DNA of 64,000 nt, taken from positions 565,456 to 629,455 of the forward strand of contig MNCI01004126.1 in assembly GCA_015680685.1 (NCBI GenBank). Direction: 5' to 3'. Source of the DNA: Gnetum montanum. Lineage: Eukaryota; Streptophyta; Gnetopsida; Gnetales; Gnetaceae. The notes under the pieces were generated by a model. The model had not been told where the DNA came from. It saw nothing but the letters and a program-made list of their open reading frames with translations, and ran no database searches. The position numbers and the translations under genes are program-made. Below are positions 47,901 through 56,916 of this stretch, in pieces (within the stretch, counting starts at the first letter, position 1; each line of letters starts with the position of its first letter).

Positions 47901-50004
47901 CTCCTCTCCCATCCACTAATAAGTTCACCTTTCATACAAAGGTGGTCAAGTTACCATCCATGGTGATAATGTCCTTGCTCCAGCTATCCACAACATAGAC
48001 ATGGTGCAAGTGTCAAAGGTGGAATTTCTTGGTGATGCACCTATAGCAACTAATGCAATGCTTAAGGCTGATACACTTGAATGAATGGTTGAAGCCAATA
48101 ACTTGCTAGAGAATCCTAAGCCTTACATTCCCCCCTAATCCACACTCGATTAGGAAGCAACTACGTGATCAAGACTTTTCCTTGGCCAAAAACATGCTAA
48201 GCGCTTACTTACCCATTGCCTCCATTGGGCATGCATTTTCGATTTTTGCTTACATTGCATTTGTTCATGCATTTACATTTCACCTAGTTACCTAGTTTAC
48301 ACATTTCTTTGCTTTTTTTATGCATTTCTACTTTGTTTATGCATCCATCCACTTAGCTTATGCATTGCATTTGAAAAACATCAAAAAATAGGTAAAAATA
48401 AAATATCATAAAAGTACAAAAATACATGGCTTGGAAATACCTTAAGCTAGGCCACAGTCCAGAATGGCCTAAAACTATTAATTTTTTCATTGCTTTCCTT
48501 TCATTTGTGCATTTTAAGTTTGTTAAAAGGTTGCCACTTGATGTTGTTTTTCTAGTTGATTTTTGTAGGAACTTGCAGGCACACAACATGACTATGCATG
48601 CAGCATCACACCTTACATAAGCAAGGTAAGCACTCATCTACTATGATGCAAAAAACTAGCACAAATAGTCCACTATGACTATAAAATAGTGTAGTAGTCC
48701 GCTATGACTATAAACTAGCATAGATCATCCCTGGGTCATGATGTTAAATTGGCACAATAGCTCATTTGCTACAATGTTAAATTGGCACATAGTAGTTTGC
48801 TAGGACCATAAACTAGCATCCCAAAATTCTCTAGGACCTTAAACTAGGTTTGTGCATTCATAGCATCATTACCTCACATTATTTTGCTAATCTTTTGGAG
48901 CACATGCCATCAGTGCAGCCTTTGGAGCACTCACAACATCATCACACTAGCACTATCATTGTCTTCCTAAACACTTGCAACTAGCATAGCATTTAACACA
49001 TTTATAGCATATTTACATCCAACACTTGTAGCATCTTTGCATCTAGCAATGGATTTGCATTTCATGTTGTGCAATTTTCTTATCTTCTCAGAGTTGTGTT
49101 TGCATGACAAAGCCTTGGAGGCAATCTTGTAAAGATGTATCTCATTGCAGCAATAAGTTGCTACACTATTCTAATGTGCATGATTAGACTAGTTGAGCCA
49201 CTCAAGAGTGCACATCCCCCTCATCCTATTACAACCTACTCACATCCACTCCTTCATCCTAATAGCCTCTCATCCCTTGCATACTCATGATTGCACATTC
49301 CTTTGATGCATATGCATTATGGCATTCTCCTCATGTTTACCATAGAACCCATGGTGAATGTAACGCAACTCATCCAATGGGGAGCCTTTCTTGGCTAGTC
49401 AAGGCCCAAGTAGATTTAATGAACCTCATCCCTAGGAGGAAACACCTATCCTATAGATGTGATGTGATTGCATCAAAGTAAAGACCATCTACTCAATGGC
49501 TTACACCTTGTAGCTAGCATTTAGTAGTAAGTCGAATCCAATAGAGGTTCACCTCGCAACAAAGTAAAGAAGAAAAAAGTAAAAAGTAAAAAAATAAAAT
49601 AAATAAAAAATAAACAAAAGAGAAAAAAAGAATAAGATAGGAAAAAGCACATTCCCAACAAAATTGAAAATACTGAAGCTTCGTAACTAGCCTAGCCTTT
49701 GATCAACTTTGACTCTCTCATGAGCACTCTAATGAGAGGTCAACATTTCAAGGGCAAGCCACTTCATGTCATGGTCATTGTCAGCTATGTTGAATTTTCA
49801 TCTTGGATTAGGATACACTATTTACATTTTATTTCCTTTACTTGATTTCATCTCCCTAGCACATTGGCTATACACTTTTCCACAACATACCCTTATCCAC
49901 AACACTCTTGAACATGGTGAAACGATACCCGATCAAGGATCGATGAGCAATGTTGATGCCACATCTCTCAGGCCACTCCTCCAAATGTCAACAAAGAAGG
50001 GCCA
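47901..50004 (+). other. Long 3' untranslated tail of the 44-50 kb element
   Basis: After the protease relic there is no recognisable protein. It holds the minisatellite at 48,640-48,850, an A-rich tract at about 49,556-49,650 and a purine-rich stretch ACAAAGAAGGG (49,991-50,001) just before the right LTR that could be the polypurine tract. Confidence 0.5.
48640..48850 (+). repeat. Minisatellite with GACTATAAACTAGCA core
   Basis: About six to seven degenerate copies; the clearest are AGTCCGCTATGACTATAAAC at about 48,697 and neighbours such as ATGATGTTAAATTGGCACAA. Reversed, the core matches the minisatellites of the 50-64 kb element. Confidence 0.65.
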
Positions 50005-50072
50005 TTGAAACACCAAAAAATTTTGGGTCTTGGCATCTCGACTGCAAATTTGGCTAAGTGTCAAAATGGTGG
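50005..50072 (+). repeat. Right LTR (TGAAACACC family), interrupted
   Basis: Same start as 44,269. It stops after CAAAATGGTGG, where the TGTACCG terminus of the next LTR begins. Confidence 0.7.
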
Positions 50073-50280
50073 TGTACCGCTCGAAATCGTCGATCCCCGG
50101 CTGGAAAGAAAAACAGAGACCGCGGGATCGCGGAACGAGCACAGACGACCCTACCTTCGCCTGAGGGCAAGCTGGAATGCATGAAGGTAGGGCACCTTGA
50201 GTGGTCCGCGCGTGGATCAGATAAGGATTTCCCCGAGCATCACTGAAGTGTTATATGCTGGGTTATGTGTAAAAGGTTTA

Positions 50281-50640
50281 GCGGGCGTAAAATGGAGCAA
50301 ACAGCGAAAACAGGGCATAAACAAAGTATAAACAGCATAAGTGTAAACAGGGCATAGACAGCGTACATCGTAAACAGAGCGTAGACGGCGTAAAGCGTAA
50401 ATAGGGCGTAGACAGCGTAAACAGAGCGTAAAGCGTAAACAGGGTTTAAACAAGGCGTAAAGCGTAAACAATGCAAACAGAGCGTAGACAGCGTAAACAG
50501 GGCGTAAACAGCGTTACACCTAAACAGGGCTTAGATAGCGTAGTGTAAGTGTAGCGTAAATAGTGTAAACAAGTTTGAACAGCGTAGACAAATGTAAACA
50601 GCGTAAACAATGTGAGCGTAAACAGAATGTAAACTGTAAC
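50281..50640. repeat. GCGTAAACAG / GCGTAGACAG array in LTR
   Basis: More than 20 degenerate copies of GCGTAAACAG-type decamers in about 360 bases, with GCGTAGACAGCGTAAACAG as the clearest dimer. On the element's strand it lies downstream of the TATA box, in the R/U5 part. Confidence 0.75.
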
Positions 50641-50890
50641 AATGACGCTGTAAGAAAACAGTTTTCGGGGTACCGGTCTTAACGCAATTGTGCATGTACA
50701 CAAGGCGGACGTAAAGCCCCGATGGGTGCAGGGAGGCGGTTGGTTCGCATGGTAGGCGGAGCATAGAGACTGTGCTCAGCGTACAGGACTTCCAGTGTAT
50801 GAGGGTTTCAAGCTCTGGTTTTACAGCGTAATTGCTTTTGGTCTGCTCTGGTAAATTTTTTCCGACCTTAAAAATGCGGAAAACTGGGCC

Positions 50891-50897
50891 TTTTATA
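50891..50897 (-). promoter_or_regulatory. TATA box of the Tat/Ogre-like LTR
   Basis: The minus strand reads CTATAAAAGGCCC here. It lies between the two GCGTA-type arrays, about 0.8 kb from the LTR end. Confidence 0.55.
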
Positions 50898-50975
50898 GGA
50901 GAAGGGTTACTGGGAAAATCGGGTCGGGAGACATGTGGCGTGTCGACCGGGTGTGTACATTTTAGAAACATGGTA

Positions 50976-51300
50976 TATGCTGGGCGTATACGCTACATCA
51001 GGTTGGCGTATACGCTGGGCATATACGTCGGAGTTGCTGGGCGTGTGAACTTGGGTGGACGCTGGGCATATACGCTGGGGCGTACACGCTGATGGATGCT
51101 GGCGTATACGCTGGGAATATACGCTGAAGGATGCTGGAGTATACGTTGGGGCGTATACGCTGATGGATGCTGGCGTATACGCTGATGGATGCTGGCCGCC
51201 GACTTGCTTCAATTCTTGCTCCTGTTGCACCTGTTGAGCGTACATGTGAGGCGTGTATGCTGGGCGTCTGGCGTATACGCTGGGCGTAGACGCTGGCACA
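50976..51300. repeat. GCGTATACGC palindrome array in LTR U3
   Basis: Around 15 copies of GCGTATACGC or one-base variants, often as CTGGCGTATACGCTGATGGA or TGGGCGTATACGCTGG. The ten-base core is a perfect palindrome. It sits upstream of the TATA box on the element's strand. Confidence 0.8.
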
Positions 51301-52429
51301 ACACTTGGTAGAAATCGAGTGTTTCAGTCCTCAAAATTGCCATGTGTGACTCCAAATGTAGCCGACGCCGTCTGAGGGTCACAGGGATCTGCTTCTTGTT
51401 GGACAAGCGCCAAACTCGAATTTTTTTGTGGTGTTTCATTGGCCCCTCTTTGTTGAAGCTTGGAGGAATCGACCCGAGAAGCGTTGACAAAGAAGCGCAA
51501 AACACCACAAGCAACTTGATAAAAGCTTTGTCCCTTGCCACTTGACTAAACGTCATCGTACCGTGTTTAGTAGTGTATGGGATTGAAGAAGGTGAGATTG
51601 GTAGCTGGTATGAGAGAAGGGATTGTGGGGATTAGTGATTGTCCGAGGGATCATGCTAGTGAAATGGGATGCTCAGGTGTGCGGCATGCCGGTCCTCGTC
51701 GATAGCCATTTTTTTTGGTAGACTCGGAATTCAGGCATGCGATGTGCGTCCTTTGGCGGAACATTGCTCTTGGGTAGTGTTCAAGAGAGCTTGTTGTCAA
51801 GGCCAAATCCACGGGGTGATGTTTTGCATTCTTTGGAGGAACAACACCCTTCTTTGGGGAAACTGTAAGCGACGTGCCAAAGCCATGCAACAGGATGTTT
51901 CTTGATTGCTTTTGACATGAGTACCTATTTTCAGGGCCGATGCCTTCCCGCCTGAGGCTTGTATGGGAAGTGCCATTTTTTTTTTACTCATGTGCGAATA
52001 TTGTGTTTTGTGCGTTGCGACTACTGTAATGTTTTGCAGTGTGCAATAGTTTGGTGAACGGATGGAGAGTTTTCGGGGAATGGGAATGTACGGGTTAACG
52101 TTTTGATTTAGTCTCGCCAGGTGGATTAATGGACATTGCCTCATCTTGTTGCCTATGATGAAATGCACTCTCGTACGAGCACCTTTGAGCATCATCCTGC
52201 AAACATAAATCCAAGGAGACAAGAAAACCATGAGTGAATAAATGAGCTTAGACTTAAACAACTGCAGGTGAACAAAAATATTGGGGACGATTCTGAACAC
52301 TGAGTGCCGATGTCGACGATGTTGATGAGATTGTGTGCCGATGAGGGATGCAATGATTCTGATGAATGAATATGGCTGTGGAGTGAAGGGTCGGAGATGA
52401 ACGTGCCAGTTTACAGTCTTGATGGACTA

Positions 52430-52745
52430 TCGTGGGTTAGTTTTGTGTCGTAACCCGTTAGACATTGCCCGTTTAACGTCGTTGCAGAGGGTACGTTGCC
52501 AGTTTCGAGTCTTAGCGGACCATGCAGAGGCAAGCTAGTTTATAGTCTTAGTGGACTCTGACGGTTGTGATGGTGACATTTTACTGTCATGCCAGAAGGA
52601 TGCTAGTTTATCGTCATTGCAGACACTGTGGGGTATCAGTTTACTGTCATGATGCCAGGACAATGGTGGTGTTAGTTTTAAGTCGTAACCCAAGACTGAT
52701 CTGTGGTATCAGTTTATAGTCATGATTCCAGGACTAACACGTACC
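52430..52745. repeat. Minisatellite I (AGTTTATNGTC core)
   Basis: About eight degenerate units such as CTAGTTTATAGTCTTAGTGG, CTAGTTTATCGTCATTGCAG and CAGTTTACTGTCATGATGCC. It lies between integrase and the 3' LTR. The same core in the same orientation occurs at 56.3 and 61.3 kb. Confidence 0.75.
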
Positions 52746-52969
52746 TGAGCTCGAATTTATGTATAGAACGGTTTCAAGAACAAGTGATTGGTCGGATCTG
52801 CAAATTCTTTTCCGTCCATGTCAGCTAGCTTGAATGCTCCGTTGTCGAATGCTTTGGTGACCAGGTAAGGTCATTCCCAGTTGACTGAGAACTTATCTGG
52901 GTGTTCTCGAACAGCCTTAAGCACGAGGTCTCCTTCTTTGATGGGGCACTTATGAACATCATGTCGATG

Positions 52970-54214
52970 TCATTGCCGTTGTCGTTTTTGGTACCACTCG
53001 ATCTGATCGAGTGCGCATACGCGCTCCTCCTCCACCGAGTCCAGGTCAATGATGCATAGATCATTGTTTTGCTCGTCATCGAGAAGTTCGGAAAGCGTGA
53101 TCCTTAGAGATGGTACCTGTAATTCCAAAGGTAAAATAACTTCTGAACCGTAAACAAGACTGTATGGAGTTTTACCTGTCGAAGTCTGATGTGTAGTACG
53201 GTATGCCCACAATGCATATACCAGTTGTTCGTGCCATCTTCGTTTACTTTGAACAAGCATCTTTTTGAGTATTGTAATGATTGTCTTATTTGTTGCTTCC
53301 GCCTGCCCATTACTCTGAGGATAGTAAGGGGATGAGAACGAATGTTTGATCCGTAGACTATCACAAAATGTGTTGGTCTCGACACTGCTAAATTGTGGCC
53401 CATTGTCGGTGATGATCGTCATGGGAACGCCAAAATGGATCACAATGTTTTCGAGGATGAAGTGGCACACGTGTTTGGAAGTAGTTTTTCGAAGGGGCGC
53501 AGCTTCTACCCATTTCGTGAAATATTCGGTTGCTGTTATGATAAAACCATGCCCGGCGGAAGATGTGGGTGTTATCGGGCCTATAAGGTCCAATCCCCAC
53601 TTCTGGAAGGGCCATGTGATCTGTGTTGTGTGCAACTCATTTGGTGGGATATGGATTAGATTACTGTGTTTTTGATAAGTACTACATGTTCTGACCTTGG
53701 ACAGACAATCGTACTCCATGTGTGGCCAATAGTAGCCTAAGCGTCTTATTTTGGTTGCCATTGCCTTCGGTGCAATGTGTCCCCCGCATATTCCGTCGTG
53801 TACTTGTTCAACAATTGTTTGGGCTTTGGTACTATTGACGCATGTCAGCAGTATGCCTTCATAGGATCGGCGACACAATGTGTCTCTTATTAGTGTGTAT
53901 TGTCTAGAACGTTTGCGTACTGCATCCTTTTGTGCGTTTGTTAAATGTTGTGGCGTTTCGCCGCGCAGAGGGTATTCTTTTATGTCATCGTACCATTCGT
54001 TAGCATGTGTTGTACTGACAGATGCGATTGGCAACATGTTGAGAGTATTAGTTATGGGCTCGACGCAGCGGGTTACGGAGCTTGGTAACGCGTGAAACAT
54101 GTCAGGGGATATGTTTAAGGCCAAGGTTACTAATGCGTCCGAAATGGTATTGTCATTCCTGGAGACGTGTTGGACATCGACGCTGTCGAATCGTTTAAGC
54201 AGGTGTTTAGCCAA
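52970..54214 (-). CDS. Integrase domain of the Tat/Ogre-like pol
   Basis: A 414-residue open frame holds the end of the second RNase H (VQHVSRNDNTISDALVTLAL, residues 15-33), then a complete integrase. The zinc-binding HHCC set is H139, H146, C170 and C177. The catalytic triad is D209 (WGLDLIGP), D270 (ITDNGPQF) and E306 (NGQAEATNK), with 35 residues between the last two (DD35E). The core is followed by ALWAYRTTHQTSTGKTPYSL, then VYGSEVILPLE, the usual end of the gypsy catalytic region. The product would insert element cDNA into the genome. The frame opens after a TAA that separates it from the preceding RNase H. It ends at 52,970, and a short unconnected frame continues to about 52,825, so the C-terminal end may be frameshifted. 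All catalytic residues are present. Confidence 0.9.
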   Translation of the reverse strand: MAKHLLKRFDSVDVQHVSRNDNTISDALVTLALNISPDMFHALPSSVTRCVEPITNTLNMLPIASVSTTHANEWYDDIKEYPLRGETPQHLTNAQKDAVRKRSRQYTLIRDTLCRRSYEGILLTCVNSTKAQTIVEQVHDGICGGHIAPKAMATKIRRLGYYWPHMEYDCLSKVRTCSTYQKHSNLIHIPPNELHTTQITWPFQKWGLDLIGPITPTSSAGHGFIITATEYFTKWVEAAPLRKTTSKHVCHFILENIVIHFGVPMTIITDNGPQFSSVETNTFCDSLRIKHSFSSPYYPQSNGQAEATNKTIITILKKMLVQSKRRWHEQLVYALWAYRTTHQTSTGKTPYSLVYGSEVILPLELQVPSLRITLSELLDDEQNNDLCIIDLDSVEEERVCALDQIEWYQKRQRQ

Positions 54215-54265
54215 ATCACAGTATGGTTGTAAGTGTTGTGCTTTACATGTATAGACGTCTGTGAC

Positions 54266-54628
54266 TTAGTTTACGACTAGTTGTGAGTCCCCTCTGACTA
54301 CAAGCCGTGTAATGTCCGAAGCTAGTGCGGCCGCGAGACCCCTAAGGAGGCCTTCATACTCTGCTATGTTATTACTACAATGGAAATTGAAGCGATAAGC
54401 AAAAGGTTTAATTTCCCCAGAGGGGTATGTGATTACAGCGGTGACACTTCCTCCTCGAGAGGTGGATGCTCCATCAAAGTTTAGAATGGCGTCATAGTTA
54501 TCTGGCATCATATCTATTGCATTTACATTTTCATCTGGGAATTCGGGTTCTATTGTACCTGGATCTTGTGTTGGCGACGTAGTCATTTGATTTGCTATGG
54601 CTTGGCCTTTGACTGATGATTGTGCCAT
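54266..54628 (-). CDS. Second RNase H (Tat-type) of pol
   Basis: Residues D52 (ILNFDGAS), E90 (NNIAEYEGLLRGL) and D114 (VRGDSQLVVN) are the first three catalytic acidic residues of an RNase H fold. The NNIAEYE wording is that of the extra, archaeal-like RNase H found after the pol RNase H in the Tat clade. A TAA (about 54,267) separates it from the remaining 50 residues, which continue in the same frame into the integrase frame (54,214). The N-terminal 40 residues are linker rich in Glu and Asp. The role suggested for this domain is RNA removal during reverse transcription, taken over from the degraded first RNase H; that is family knowledge. Confidence 0.85.
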   Translation of the reverse strand: MAQSSVKGQAIANQMTTSPTQDPGTIEPEFPDENVNAIDMMPDNYDAILNFDGASTSRGGSVTAVITYPSGEIKPFAYRFNFHCSNNIAEYEGLLRGLAAALASDITRLVVRGDSQLVVN

Positions 54629-55495
54629 GTAGCGTAGGTCAAACTCAGCTATGATGGCCTTCCAACGAGCTATCCTGCTTGATTCGTAGATATTTCCAGT
54701 TATAGCTCTGAGTACATTGTCTTTGCAAATTATGTTAGCCTGATTTTGGAAAAGATAATGTCGTCATTTCTTTAAAGAGAAAACTAAAGCTCAACATGAC
54801 TTTTCTACGTTGTTGTATCTTTTTTCATTTGCAACTAATGCATGGCTCAGGTAATATACAGGGACTTCAGTTCCATCATCTTGTTTCTGGCAAAGCATAG
54901 ACGTGATTGATGATTCTGATGTGGCCAGATAGATGTAAAACGGCTTGTCGTTTTTGGGTGGGTACACCGTGGGTAGTCGAGCGAGCGCCGTCTTAATGTT
55001 GTCAAACGCTTCTTGGCACTGCGGGGTCCATTCAAAATGGACATTTTTGCGTAGTAGGTGGTTCATAGGTGTTAGCTTTTTTGTCAATTTTTCTATGAAC
55101 CTCCTGATGAACTGTAATCGACCTTGTAACCCTCGAAGTTCGGTTAAGTTGCTAGGTGATTTCAGGTTTGTAATGGCCTTAACTTTATCGGGGTCTACCC
55201 GTATCCCTACTTCTGAGGTTACGAATCCAAGCAGTTTGCCTGTCTTGACGCCGAAGGTGCATTTCTTTGGGTTAAGCCTTAGTTCGTATTTTAGACAACG
55301 TTTTAACACTAGGTCAAGATCCTGTACATGTTGTTCTGACGTTTTTGATTTAACCACTATGTCATCCACATAATCATTGAGCGAATGTAAGATGTAATCG
55401 CTGAAGATGTATGTCATCGTCCTTTGATACGTGGCCCCAGCGTTCTTGAGACCGAAAGGCATCATCGTGTAACAAAAGGTCCCCCAAGGTGTCAT
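54629..55495 (-). pseudogene. RT C-terminal half and first RNase H of pol
   Basis: The frame 55,495-54,791 starts within RT at TPWGTFCYTMMPFGLKNAGA and contains the catalytic YVDD (residues 42-45, about 55,372-55,361) in the Tat-type phrase DYVDDIVVKSK. It continues with LNPKKCTFGVKTGKLLGF, GRLQFIRRFIEKLT and the RNase H segment FYIYLATSESSITSMLCQ. A stop at 54,791-54,793 and another a few codons later interrupt the RNase H end (ALVFSLKK, RHYLFQNQANIICKDNVLRA), which continues to 54,629. The first catalytic Asp of this RNase H appears as a Tyr (FYIYLA, normally LYLDxA-like), consistent with degeneration of the first RNase H in Tat elements. No start codon is expected; this is a polyprotein segment. 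Confidence 0.85.
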
Positions 55496-56245
55496 AAAAG
55501 TAGTTCAGAGTTAATGTTCTGGATTAATACGTATCTGGTTATACCCCGAGAACCCATCCATAAAAGATAACAGGGCATGCCCAGCAGTTGAATCAATTAG
55601 TTGATCAATACTAGGTAAGGGAAAGTCATCTTTTATGGTTGCTATGTTGAGGTCTCGGAAGTCAATGCATAAGCGGATACTTCCGTTCATTCTTTGGGAC
55701 TATAACCATGTTTGACACCCACTCGGTGTAATCAACAGCCCTAATGAAACCAGCTTGGTAGAGCTTGGTAATCTCACTACGAACTGCTAATGCCACCTCG
55801 GGCTTGATCTTTCTTACTTTCTGTTTCACTGGCCTTAGTCTCGGATCAAGGATAATGTTGTGCTGGATGATACGAGGGTCTAGTCTGAGCATGTCTGTAT
55901 AAGACCAAGCAAACGCTTTCATATTGTCCCTAAGCACGTTTTCGATATCTCTAGCTAGACGCGGTTCTAGTAATGCGCTTAATTTTAGAATTTTAATTTC
56001 CCCATCCGGCATGGTGATGGGAGTTTCGGTTAAAGGATCTTCGGTAATATTTTTGGCTTCTATGTCGAGGGATTTTGTCATACCCTCATAGTCGTTAACC
56101 GTTTGCTGCATTGAAGCTATTATTGCGTTGTTTGTTGATGAGCTCGCCTGGATGAGATTCATGTCGATATTCCTTTCGACCTCGCCGTATGGTCCATCAA
56201 TAACTAACGGCTTAGTTAAGCGCTTGCAATCCATTGGGCTAGTTC
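55496..56245 (-). pseudogene. RT N-terminal half of pol
   Basis: The frame 56,234-55,662 reads LARDIENVLRDNMKAFAWSY, then PRLRPVKQKVRKIKPEVALA and YTEWVSNMVIVPK, the entry of gypsy RT. A one-base shift near 55,680 moves the next motif to another frame: SIRLCIDFRDLN, then DDFPLPSIDQLIDSTAGHAL and SFMDGFSGYNQIRINPEH. A stop (about 55,510) then precedes the C-terminal half. The region between protease and this RT is occupied by the antisense gene module. On the minus strand a splice-acceptor-like stretch (pyrimidine-rich, ending TTATTAACAG at 56,246) lies just before the first RT-frame codons. Confidence 0.85.
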
Positions 56246-56342
56246 CTGTTAATAAATAGAGAGCCTGGTAAGATAGCGATGGTTATTTTATGTCTGTTGG
56301 TAACTTTTAGTGTATACGTATGACAGTGGATTAACGTAACAG

Positions 56343-56636
56343 TGAAACGGTAGTTTAATGCCTTACCGGGCAACGAACGACAGTTTAATGCCTTACCGGG
56401 CAACTAACGGCAGTTTAATGCCTTACCGGGCAACGAACGGTAGTTTAATGCCTTACCGGGCAACGAACGGCAGTTTAATGCCTTACCGGGCAACTAACGG
56501 CAGTTTAATGCCTTACTGGATAACGAATGGCAGTTTAATGCCTTACCGGGCAACGAACGGCAGTTTAATGCCTTACCGGGCAACTAACGGCAGTTTAATG
56601 CCTTACCGGGCAACGAACGGCAGTTTAATGCCGAAA
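56343..56636. repeat. Minisatellite II, ten 30-bp units
   Basis: Units start at 56,352 and every 30 bases to 56,622, each AGTTTAATGCCTTACCGGGC plus CAACGAACGG or CAACTAACGG. The ACTAA variant occurs in units 2, 5 and 8, so a 90-bp higher-order period is visible. Unit 6 is diverged. The open frame through it is only a consequence of the 30-base period. Confidence 0.9.
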
Positions 56637-56742
56637 TTTTGCGTTTCATTTAGTTTATGCATGTAAATTTTATATATTTTTGAAAAATTCGAGGCAGATT
56701 TGAAAAAGCACGAAAAACGAGGCAAAAAGCAAGCAAAATGGA

Positions 56743-56800
56743 GGGCGGCGGCGGCGGCGTCAACGCTAGCGTCAGCGTCAACGTCGGCGTCGGCGTCGGA
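56743..56800 (+). repeat. GGC and GTCGGC/GTCAAC microsatellite upstream of TATA
   Basis: GGCGGCGGCGGCGTCAACGC is followed by about seven GTCAGC/GTCAAC/GTCGGC hexamers, immediately before the TATA box of the antisense gene. It is the most GC-rich stretch of the window. Confidence 0.7.
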
Positions 56801-56803
56801 GTG

Positions 56804-56812
56804 CTATAAAAG
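56804..56812 (+). promoter_or_regulatory. TATA box of the antisense gene
   Basis: CTATAAAAG at 56,804-56,812, 105 bases before the proposed ATG at 56,917. A start of transcription near 56,840 would give a leader of about 80 bases. The LTR TATA at 50,897 has the same CTATAAAAGG core on the other strand. Confidence 0.65.
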
Positions 56813-56916
56813 GGGAAAAGGGGCTTCATTTGTCATTTGCATTTCTGAGCGTGAGCGTAAACTACGAGCGAAACCCCAGCGTAGACGCCGAGACAAACCC
56901 CAGCGTAGACACCAAG

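Larger units (their letters stand above)
44269..50072 (+). mobile_element. Plus-strand Tat-lineage element without RT and integrase
   Basis: Left LTR (44,269-44,840), PBS-like site (44,848), gag (about 45,640-46,900), protease relic (about 47,500-47,900), a long non-coding tail and the start of the right LTR (50,005-50,072). No RT, RNase H or integrase is seen. gag and protease wording matches the 50-64 kb element, so it is a diverged relative that has lost pol or never had it. The right LTR is cut after 68 bases by the LTR at 50,073. Confidence 0.7.
50073..52300 (-). repeat. 3' LTR of the Tat/Ogre-like element
   Basis: The left edge is exact: TGTACCGCTCG interrupts the neighbouring LTR. The right edge could not be fixed, because the 5' LTR is outside the window and no clear polypurine tract was found; 52,300 is a guess. 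On the minus strand the order is unique sequence (52,300-51,300), palindrome-rich array (51,300-50,976), TATA box (50,897), and a downstream GCGTAAACAG-rich array (50,640-50,281). Open frames within it (for example on the minus strand at 52,300-51,797) show no domain and look fortuitous. Confidence 0.55.

Noticed and set aside
50281-50640. CRISPR-like or regularly spaced array
   Set aside because: Units are degenerate, overlapping and without unique spacers; the sequence is clearly eukaryotic.
50217-51300. Several Tyr/Cys/Leu- and Pro-rich frames in the LTR
   Set aside because: They arise from the GCGTA-type arrays read in all frames; composition follows the repeat.
51797-52300. 167-residue minus-strand open frame
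   Set aside because: No domain recognised, lies in the LTR U3, and the strand is shared with the element's promoter region.
54945-55373. Plus-strand frame of 142 residues within RT
   Set aside because: Antisense shadow of the RT/RNase H frame.
56358-56666. 102-residue open frame made of a ten-residue repeat
   Set aside because: The 30-bp tandem array is divisible by three, so it is open by construction; no start context or conservation supports a protein.
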